A stretch of 64,000 bases of DNA from Lepas anatifera (taxonomy: Eukaryota; Arthropoda; Thecostraca; Lepadidae). The position numbers and the translations under genes were made by a program. Of this stretch, positions 54,101-64,000 are shown piece after piece. The stretch spans positions 364,001 to 428,000 of the forward strand of contig JAOTON010000477.1 of NCBI GenBank assembly GCA_034440635.1, read 5' to 3'. The notes under the pieces are model-generated. The model searched no databases. It was not told the DNA's origin and was given only the letters and a program-made list of their open reading frames with translations. How positions within the stretch are numbered: position 1 is the stretch's first letter; each line of letters begins with the position of its first letter.

Positions 54101-57100
54101 GAGTGCACACTGAGTGGCAAAACGAAAATTAAGAGGAAAAAATGTTTTTACCTGTCTTCACGGCGAACCCTACAATTCATTTGTTTGCTATGGTACGGCT
54201 ATTTCTCTAGCACTGACATGTTAAGAAAACCTTAAAGACGATTCACAGAAATAGTATTTTTGTCTGCTGACCCGTTCAGTGTAGCAATGAGTGGCAAAAC
54301 AAAAACTAAGGGAAAAATAATTGTTTACCCGAACTCACGGCGAACCCTACAACTTATTTGTTTGCAAGGGTATGGCTATTTCTTTAGCACTGATATATTA
54401 GGAAAGCCTTAAAGACGACTAACAAAAATAGTATTTTTGTCTGCTCACCCGTTGAGTGTAACACTGAGTGCCAAAACGAAAATTAAGAGGAAAAAGGGTT
54501 TTTACCTGTCTCCACGGCGAACCCTACAACTTATTTGTTTGCTAGGGTACGACTATTTCTTTAGCACTGACATGTTAAGAAAACCTTAAAGACGATTCAA
54601 AAAAATAGTATTGTTGTCTGCTGACCCGTTGAGTGTAACACTGAGGGCCAAAACGAAAATTAAGAGGAAAAGGGGTTTTAATCTGTCTCCACGGCAAACC
54701 CTACAACTTATTTGTTTGCTCTGGTATGGCTATTTCTTTAGCACTGACATGTTAAGAAAACCTTAAAGACGATTCACAAAAATATTATTTTTGTCCGCTG
54801 ACCCGTTGAGTGTAACACTGAGTGGCAAAACAAAAAACTAAGGGAAAAATAATTGTTTGCCTCAATTTACGGCGAACCCTACAAGTTATTCGTTTTCAAG
54901 GATGTAGGTGTTTTTTCATCACTGTTACCTTTGGAAGTTTGAAAAGACCATTCACAAAAATATATTTTTTCACTGATGACCCATTAAAAGTAACACCGAG
55001 TGGCTAAACGAAACTAAGCAAAACACAATGTTTTACCCGAACTCACGGCGAACCCTACAACTTATTTGTTTGCTAGGGTACGGCTATTTCTTTAGCACTG
55101 ACATGTTAAGAAAACCTTAAAGACGATTCACAAAAATAGTATTTTTGTCTGCTGACCCCTTGAGTGTAACACTGAGTGGCAAAACGAAAATTAAGAGGAA
55201 AAAAGGTTTTTACCTGTCTTAACGGCGAACCCTACAACTTATTTGTTTTCAAGGATGTAGGTGTTTTTTCATCACTGGTACCTTTGGAAGTTCAAAAGAC
55301 CATTCACAAAAATATTATTTTTCTCTGATTACCCATTCAAAGTAACCCCGAGTGGCTAAACGAAAACTAATCAAAACACAATTTTTTACCCGAACTCACG
55401 GTGAACCCTACAACTTATTTGTTTCCTAAGGTATGGCTATTTCTTTAGCACTGATATACTAGGAAAGCCTTAAAGACAATTCACAATAATAGTATTTTTG
55501 TCTGCTGACCCGTTGAGTGTAACACTGAGTGCCAAAACGAAAAATAAGAGGAAGAAGGGTTTTTACATGTCTCCACGGCGAACCCTACAACTTATTTGTT
55601 TGCTAGGGTACGGCTATTTCTTTAGCACTGAAATGTTAAGAAAACCTTAAAGACGATCCACAAAATAATATTTTTGTCTAATGACCCGTTGAGTGTAACA
55701 CTGAGTGCCAAAACGAAAATTAAGAGGAAAAAGGGTTTTTACCTGTCTCCATGGCAAACGCTACAACTTATTTGTTTGCTAGGACATGGCTATTTCTTTA
55801 TCACTGACATGTTAAGAAAACCTTAAAGACGATTCACAAAAATAGTATTTTTGTCTGCTCACCCGTTCAGTGTAGCACTGAGTGGGAAAACAAAAACTAA
55901 GGGAAAAATAATTGTTTACCCGAACTCACGGCAAACCCTACAACTTATTTGTTTGCTAGGGTATGGCTATTTCTTTAGGACTGATATATTAAGAAAACCT
56001 TAAAGACGATTCACAAAAATAGTATTTTTGTCTGCTGACCCCTTGAGTGTAACACTAAGTGACAAAACGAAAATTAGGAGGAAAAAAGGTTTTTACCTGT
56101 CTCCACGGCGAACCCTACAACTTATTTGTTTTCAAGGGTATAGCTATTTCTTTAATACTGATATATTAGGAAAGCCTTAAAGACGATTCACAAAAATAGT
56201 ATTTTTGTTTGCTCACCCGTTGAGTGTAACACTGAGTGCCAAAACGAAAATTAAGAGGAAAAAGGGTTTTTACCTGTCTCCACGGCGAACCCTACAACTA
56301 ATTTGTTTGCTAGGGTACCACTATTTCTTTAGCACTGACATGTTAAGAAAACCTTAAAGACGATTCACAAAAATAGTATTTTTGTCTGCTGACCCGTTGA
56401 GTGTAACACTGAGTGGCAAAACAAAAACTAAGGGAAAAATAATTGTTTGCCTCAATTTACGGCGAACCCCACAAGTTATTCGTTTTCAAGGATGTGGGTG
56501 TTTTTTCATCACTCTCACCTTTGGAAGTTTGAAAAGACCATTCACAAAAATATATTTTTTCACTGATGGCCCATTAAAAGTAACATCGAGTGGCTAAACA
56601 AAACTAAGCAAAACACAATTTTTTACCCGAACTCATGGCAAACCCTACAACTTATTTGTTTGCTAGGGTACGGCTATTTCTTTAGCACTGACATGTTAAG
56701 AAAACCTTAAAGCCGATTCACAAAAATAGTATTTTTGTCTGCTGACCTTCTGAGTGTAACACTGAGTGGCAAAACGAAAATTAAGAGGAAAAAAGGTTTT
56801 TACCTGTCTTAACGGCGAACCCTACAACTTATTTGTTTTCAAGGATGTAGGTGTTTTTTCATCACTGGTACCTTTGGAAGTTCAAAAAGACCATGCACAA
56901 AAATATTATTTTTCTCTGATGACCCATTCAAAGTAACCCCGAGTGGCTAAACGAAAACTAATCAAAACACAATGTTTACCCGAACTCACGGCGAACCCTA
57001 CAACGTATTAGTTTCCTAAGGTATGGCTATTTCTTTAGCACTGATATACTAGGAAAGCCTTAAAGACAATTCACAATAATAGTATTTTTGTCTGCTGACC

Positions 57101-60100
57101 CGTTGAGTGTAACACTGAGTGCCAAAACGAAAAAAAGAGGAAAAAGGGTTTTTACATGTCTCCACGGCTAACCCTACAACTTATTTGTTTGCAAGGGTAC
57201 GGCTATTTCTTTAGCACTGAAAAGTTAAGAAAACCTTAAAGACGATTCACAAAAATATTATTTTTGTCTAATGACCCGTTGAGTGCACACTGAGTGGCAA
57301 AACGAAAATTAAGAGGAAAAAATGTTTTTACCTGTCTTCACGGCGAACCCTACAATTCATTTGTTTGCTATGGTACGGCTATTTCTTTAGCACTGACATG
57401 TTACGAAAACCTTAAAGACGATTCACAGAAATAGTATTTTTGTCTGCTGACCCGTTCAGTGTAGCAATGAGTGGCAAAACAAAAACTAAGGGAAAAATAA
57501 TTGTTTACCCGAACTCACGGCGAACCCTACAACTTATTTGTTTGCAAGGGTATGGCTATTTCTTTAGCACTGATATATTAGGAAAGCCTTAAAGACGATT
57601 CACAAAAATAGTATTTTTGTCTGCTCACCCGTTGAGTGTAACACTGAGTGCCAAAACGAAAATTAAGAGGAAAAAGGGTTTTTACCTGTCTCCACGGCAA
57701 ACGCTACAACTTATTTGTTTGCTAGGACATGGCTATTTCTTTAGCACTGACATGTTAAGAAAACCTTAAAGACGATTCACAAAAATATTATTTTTGTCTG
57801 CTCACCCGTTCAGTGTAGCACTGAGTGGGAAAACAAAAACTAAGGGAAAAATATTTGTTTACCCGAACTCACGGCGAATCCTACAACTTATTTGTTTGCT
57901 AGGGTATGGCTATTTCTTTAGCACTGATATATTAAGAAAACCTTAAAGACGATTCACAAAAATAGTATTTTTGTCTCCTGACCCCTTGAGTGTAACACTA
58001 AGTGACAAAACGAAAATTAAGAGGAAAAAAGGTTTTTACCTGTCTCCACGGCGAACCCTACAACTTATTTGTTTTCAAGGGTATGGCTATTTCTTTAGCA
58101 CTGATATATTAGGAAAGCCTTAAAGACGATTCACAAAAATAGTATTTTTGTTTGCTCACCCGTTGAGTGTAACACTGAGTGCCAAAACGAAAATTAAGAG
58201 GAAAAAGGGTTTTTACCTGTCTCCACGGCGAACCCTACAACTAATTTGTTTGCTAGGGTACCACTGTTTCTTTAGCACTGACATGTTAAGAAAACCTTAA
58301 AGACGATTCACAAAAATAGTATTTTTGTCTGCTGACCCGTTGAGTGTAACACTGAGTGGCAAAACAAAAACTAAGGGAAAAATAATTGTTTGCCTCAATT
58401 TACGGCGAACCCCACAAGTTATTCGTTTTCAAGGATGTAGGTGTTTTTTCATCACTCTTACCTTTGGAAGTTTGAAAAGACCATTCACAAAAATATATTT
58501 TTCACTGATGGCCCATTAAAAGTAACATCGAGTGGCTAAACGAAACTAAGCACAACACAATTTTTTACCCGAAATCACGGCGAACCCTACAACTTATTTG
58601 TTTGCTAGGGTACGGCTATTTCTTTAGCACTGACATGTTAAGAAAACCTTAAAGACGATTCACAAAAATAGTATTTTTGTCTGCTGACCCCTTGAGTGTA
58701 ACACTGGAGTGGCAAAACAAAAATTAAGAGGAAAAAAGGTTTTTACCTGTCTTAACGGCGAACCCTACAACTTATTTGTTTTCAGGGATGTAGGTGTTTT
58801 TTCTCACTGGTACCTTTGGAAGTTCAAAAGACCATTCACAAATATATTATTTTTCTCTGATGACCCATTCAAAGTAACCCTGAGTGGCTAAACGAAAACT
58901 AATCAAAACACAATGTTTTACCCGAACTCACGGCGAACCCTACAACGTATTAGTTTCCTAAGGTATGGCTATTTCTTTAGCACTGATATACTAGGGAAAG
59001 CCTTAAAGACAATTCACAATAATAATATTTTTGTCTGCTGACCCGTTGGAGTGTAACACTGGGTGCCAAAACGAAAAAAAGAGGAAAAAGGGTTTTTACA
59101 TGTCCCCACGGCGAACCCTACAACTTATTTGTTTGCTAGGGTACGGCTATTTTTTAGCACTGACATGTTAAGAAAACTTTAAAGACCATTCACAAAAATA
59201 GTATTTTTGTCTGCTGACCCATTGAGTGTAACATTGAGTGCCAAAACGAAAATTAAGAGGAAAGGGTTTTTACCTGTCTCCACGGCAAACGCTACAACTT
59301 ATTTGTTTGCTAGGACATGGCTATTTCTTTATCACTGACATGTTAAGAAAACCTTAAAGACGATTCACAAAAATAGTATTTTTGTCTGCTCACCCGTTCA
59401 GTGTAGCACTGAGTGGGAAAACAAAAACTAAGGGAAAAATATTTGTTTACCCGAACTCACGGCGAATCCTACAACTTATTTGTTTGCTAGGGTATGGCTA
59501 TTTCTTTAGCACTGATATATTAAGAAAACCTTAAAGACGATTCACAAAAATAGTATTTTTGTCTGCTGACCCCTTGAGTATAACACTAAGTGACAAAACG
59601 ATAATTAAGAGGAAAAAAGGTTTTTACATGTCTTAACGGCGAACCCTACAACTTATTTGTTTTCAAAGATGTTGGCATTTTTTCATCACTGGTACCTTTG
59701 GAAGTTTAAAAGACCATTCACGAAAATATTATTTTTCTCTGATGACCCATTAAAAGTAACACCGAGTGGCTAAACGAGAACTAAGGAAAACACAATTATT
59801 TTTACCCGAACACACGGCGAACCCTACAGTTTATTTCTTTGTTAGGGTATGGCTATTTCTTTAGCACTAATATATTAAAAAAACCTTAAAGACGATTCAC
59901 AAAAATAATATTTTTGTCTGCTCACCCGTTGAGTGTAACACTGAGTGCCAAAACGAAAATTAAGAGGAAAAAGGGTTTTTACCTGTCTCCACGGCGAACC
60001 CTACAACTTATTTGTTTCCTAGGGTACGACTATTTCTTTAGCACTGACATGTTAAGAAAACCTAAAGACGATTTACAAAAAATAGTATTTTTGTCTGCTG

Positions 60101-62657
60101 ACCCGTTGAGTGTAGCACTGATTGGGAAAACAAAACTAAGGGAAAAATAATTGTTTGCCTCAATTTACGGCGAACCCTACAACTTATTTGTTTGCTAGGG
60201 TATGGCTGTTTCTTTTGCACTGACATGTTAAAAAAACCTTAAAGACGATTCACAAAAATAATATTTTTGTCTAATGACCCGTTGAGTGTAACACTGAGTG
60301 GAAAAACGAAAATTAAGAGGAAAAAATGTTTTTACGTGTCTTCACGGCGAACCCTCCAGCTTATTTGTTTGCTAGGGTACGGCTACTTCTTTAGCACTGA
60401 CATGTTAAGAAAACCTTACAGATGATTCACAAAAATAGTATTTTTGTCCGCTCACCCGTTCAGTGTAGCACTGAGTGGCAACAAAAAACTAAGGGGAAAA
60501 TAATTGTTTACCCGAACTCACGGCGAACCCTACAACTTATTTTTTTGCTGGGTTATGGCTATTTTTTTTAGCACTCATTTATTTAGAAAACCTTAAAGAC
60601 GATTCACAAAAATAGTATTTTTGTATGCTGAACCGTTGAGTGTAACACTGAGTGGCAAAACGAAAATTAAAAGGAAAAAACAAGTGTTTGCCTAAATTTA
60701 CGGCGAACCCTACAACTTATTTGTTTTCAAGGATGTAGGTGTTTTTTCATCACTGGTACCTTTGGAAGTTCAAAAGACCATTCACAAAAATATTATTTTT
60801 TCTCTGATGACCCATTCAAAGTAACCCTGAGTGGCTAAACGAAAACTAATCAAAACACAATTTTTTACCCGAACTCACGGCGAACCCTACAACTTATTTG
60901 TTTCCTAAGGTATGGCTATTTCTTTAGCACCGATATACTAGGAAAGCCTTAAAGACAATTCACAAAAATAGTATTTTTGTCTGCTGACCCGTTGAGTGTA
61001 ACACTGAGTGCCAAAACGAAAAATAAGAGGAGAAAGGGTTTTACCTGTCTTCACGGCGAACCCTACAACTTATTTGTTTGCTAGGGTACGGCTATTTCTT
61101 TAGCACTGACATGTTAAGAAAACCTTAAAGACGATTCACAAAAATAGTATTTTTGCCTAGTGACCCGTTGAGTGTAACACTGAGTGGAAAAACGAAAATT
61201 AAGAGGAAAAAATGTTTTTACGTGTCTTCACGGCGAACCCTACAACTTATTTGTTTGCTAGGGTACGGCTACTTCTTTAGCACTGACATGTTAAGAAAAC
61301 CTTAAAGATGATTCACAAAAATAGTATTTTTTCTGCTCACCCGTTCAGTGTAGCACTGAGTGGGAAAACAAAAATTAAGGGAAAAATAATTGTTTACCCG
61401 AACTCACCGCGAACCCTACAACTTATTTGTTTGCTAGGGTATGGCTATTTCTCTAGCACTGATATATTAAGAAAACCTTAAAGACGATTCACAAAAATAG
61501 TATTTTTGTCTGCTGACCCCTTAAGTGTAACACTAAGTGACAAAACGAAAATTAAGAGGAAAAAAGGTTTTTACATGTTTTAACGGCGAACCCTACAACT
61601 TATTTCTTTTCAAGGGTATGGCTATTTCTTTAGCACTGATATATTAGGAAAGCCTTAAAGACGATTCACAAAAATAGTATTTTGGTTTGCTCACCCGTTG
61701 AGTGTAACACTGAGTGCCAAAACGAAAATTAAGAGGAAAAAGGGTTTTTACCTGTCTCCACGGCGAACCCTACAACTAATTTGTTTGCTAGGGTACCACT
61801 ATTTCTTTAGCACTGACATGTTAAGAAAACCTTAAAGACGATTCACAAAAATAGTATTTTTGTCTGCTGACCCGTTGAGTGTAACACTGAGTGGCAAAAC
61901 AAAAACTAAGGGAAAAATAATTGTTTGCCTCAATTTACGGCGAACCCTACAAGTTATTCGTTTTCAAGGATGTAGGTGTTTTTTCATCACTGTTACCTTT
62001 GGAAGTTTGAAAAGACCATTCACAAAAATATATTTTTTTACTGATGACCCATTAAAAGTATCACCGTGTGGCTAAACGAAACTAAGCATACACAATTTTT
62101 TACCAGAACTCACGGCGAACCCTACAACTTATTTGTTTCCTAGGGTATGGCTATTTCTTTAGCACTGATATACTAGGAAAGTCTAATAGACGATTAACAA
62201 AAATAGCATTTTTGTCTGCTGACCCGTTGAGTGTAACACTGAGTGCCAAAACGAAAACTAAGAGGAAAAATTGTTGTTACCTTTCTCCACGGCGAACCCT
62301 ACAACGTATTTGTTTGTTAGGGTACGGCTATTTCTTTAGCACTGACATGTTAAGAAAACCTTAAAGACGATTCACAAAAATAGTATTTTTGTCTGCTGAC
62401 CCGTTGAGTGTAACACTGAGTGGCAAAACAAAATTAAGAGGAGAAAAGGTTTCTACCTGTCTTAACGGCGAACCCTACAACTTATTTGTTTTCAAGGATG
62501 TAGATGTTTTTTCATCACTGGTACCTTTGGAAGTTCCAAAAGACCATTCACAAAAATATTATTTTTCTCTGATGACCCATTCAAAGTAACCCCGAGTGCC
62601 TAAACGAAAACTAATCAAAACACAATTTTTTACCCGAACCCACGGCGAACCCTACAA
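51117..62657 (+). repeat. Satellite array, ~176-bp monomer, about 65 copies
   Basis: Tandem monomers with the landmarks ACGGCGAACCCTACAACTT, TTTCTTTAGCACTGA, TTAAGAAAACCTTAAAGACG, ATTCACAAAAATAGTATTTT, TGACCCGTTGAGTGTAACAC and GAGTGGCAAAACGAAAA. Monomer length runs from about 170 to 179 bp. At least two monomer types alternate irregularly: one with TTTGCTAGGGTATGGCTATT, the other with TTTTCAAGGATGTAGGTGTT and GACCATTCACAAAAATATTA. The leftmost monomers are the most diverged. No gene was found inside. Confidence 0.97.
52740..57690 (+). repeat. Higher-order repeat, 3.18-kb period (18 monomers)
   Basis: Near-identical blocks recur at an offset of about 3180 bp. For example 52751 pairs with 55929, 53203 with 56382, 53821 with 57001 and 54301 with 57481, including private variants such as TAGGGTACCACTATTTC and CAACGTATTAGTTTCC. 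Identity breaks near 54500/57680. Further block copies lie at offsets of about 1943 bp (56382 to 58325, 11 monomers) and 3535 bp (58325 to 61860, 20 monomers). Confidence 0.8.
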
Positions 62658-62706
62658 ACATCATCTTTAAGTTTATCTTTATCTTAAACAATGATTTAAC
62701 CCTACA
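62658..62706. other. Satellite inversion junction
   Basis: A 49-bp AT-rich, non-satellite spacer (ACATCATCTTTAAGTTTATC ...) between the last + strand monomer, which stops shortly after CGGCGAACCCTACAA, and the first reversed monomer, which starts at TCGTCTTTAAGGTTTTC. Confidence 0.85.
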
Positions 62707-64000
62707 TCGTCTTTAAGGTTTTCTTAATATATCAGAGCTAAAGAAATAGCCATACCCTAGCAAACAAATAAATTGTAGGGTTCGCCGTGTGTTCGGGTAA
62801 AAAAATTGTGTTTTGCTTAGTTCTCGTTTAGCTACTCGTTGTTCTTTGAATGGGTCATCAGAGAAAAATAATATTTTTGTGAATGGTCTTTTGAACTTCC
62901 AAAGGTACCAGTGATGAAAAAACACCTACATCCTTAAAAACAAATAAGTTGTAGCGTTTGCCGTTAAGACATGTAAAACCTTTTTTCCTCTTAGTTTTCG
63001 TTTTGCCACTTAGTGTTCCACTCAAGGGTCAGCAGACAAAAATACTATTTTTGTGAATCGTCTTTAAGGTTTTCTTAATATACCAGTGCTAAAGAAATAG
63101 CCATACCCTAGTAAACAAATAAGTTGTAGGGTTCGCCGTGAGTTCGGGTAAACAATTATTTTTCCCTTAGTTTTTGTTTTCCCACTCAGTGCTACACTGA
63201 ACGGGTGAGCAGACAAAAATACTATTTTTGTTAATCGTCTTTAAGGTTTTCTTAACATGTCAGTGCTAAAGAAATAGCCGTACCATAGCAAAAAAATAAG
63301 TTATAGGGTTCGCCGTGAGTTCGCGTAAAAACTATTTTTCCCTTAGTTTTTGTTTTGCCACTCAGTGCTACACTGAACGGGTCAGCAGAAAAAATACTAT
63401 TTTTGTGAATCGTCTTTAAGGTTTTCTTAACATGTCAGTGCTAAAGAAATAGCCGTACCATAGCAAACAAATAAGTTGTAGGGTTCGCCGTGGAGACAGG
63501 TTAAAACCCTTTTTCCTCTTAATTTTCGGTTTGGCCCTCAGTGTTACATTCAACGGGTCAGCAGACAAATATACTATTTTTGTGAATCGTCTTTAAGGTT
63601 TTCTTAACATGTCAGTGCTAAAGAAGTAGCCGTACCCTAGCAAACAAATAAGTTGTAGGGTTCGCCGTGAAGACACGTAAAAACATTTTTTCCTCTTAAT
63701 TTTGTTTTTCCACTCAGTGTTACACTCAACGGGTCACCAGACAAAAACATTATTTTTGTGAATCGTCTTTAAGGTTTTCTTAACATGTCAGTGCTAAAGA
63801 AATAGCCATACCAAAGCAAACAAATAAGTTGTAGGGTTCGCCGTGGAGACAGGTAAAACCCTTTTTCCTCTTATTTTTCCTTTTGGCACTCAGTGTTACA
63901 CTCAACGGGTCAGCAGACAAAAATACTCTTTTTGTGAATTGTCTTTAAGGTTTTCTTAATATATCAGAGCTAAAGAAATAGCCATACCCTAGGAAACAAA
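62707..64000 (-). repeat. Satellite array, inverted block
   Basis: About seven monomers of the same ~176-bp satellite in reverse orientation (GTAGGGTTCGCCGT, GTGAATCGTCTTTAAGG, GCTAAAGAAATAGCC). Both monomer types occur, including one of the AAGGATGTAGGTG type near 62880-62940. The block continues past the window end. Confidence 0.96.

Overview
This 64-kb window is animal nuclear DNA, most likely from an invertebrate. It holds one long intron-rich gene on the + strand, many transposon and SINE copies, and a large satellite array. I found no bacterial-type operons and no rRNA or intact tRNA genes. The species cannot be fixed from sequence alone. The mix of small GC-rich coding exons, AT-rich introns, pogo-, hAT- and TTAA-type DNA transposons and tRNA-headed SINEs fits an arthropod or another marine invertebrate.

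The main gene (5802-36877, +) is a solute carrier family 23 member, of the nucleobase-ascorbate transporter / sodium-dependent vitamin C transporter family. I traced 13 coding exons with GT-AG junctions and consistent phases. Joined, they give 1860 nt (619 codons plus stop), the usual length for this family. The initiating methionine lies on an exon I could not place; a TATA box and a good splice donor at 4820-4987 suggest a promoter and first exon. The protein has a substituted TM1 Gln-His motif and a substituted NAT signature, so it looks like a divergent paralogue. The exon 7 acceptor sits in a three-copy 83-bp tandem repeat.

Regions. 0.5-3.3 kb: a solo repeat arm, a hAT-type MITE with target-site duplication, and a decayed pogo/Tigger-like transposase. 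5.8-36.9 kb: the SLC23-like gene, whose introns hold a 4.9-kb decayed transposon bounded by ~600-bp inverted repeats, several MITEs and SINEs, an antisense fragment of a USP37-like deubiquitinase, and TTAA-flanked elements rich in AGGTCA motifs. 37-46 kb: scrambled LINE pieces, an LTR-retrotransposon gag remnant, more AGGTCA-rich elements, and one possible small secreted-protein gene (44369-44647). 46-51 kb: a 22-bp minisatellite, decayed satellite monomers, and a three-level nest of transposons. 51.1-64 kb: a ~176-bp satellite array with multi-monomer higher-order repeats; it flips orientation near 62.66-62.71 kb and runs off the window end.

Exon calls rest on reading the conserved protein through the splice junctions. 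Transposon calls rest on protein motifs, terminal repeats and target-site duplications visible by eye. No alignment or database search was run.
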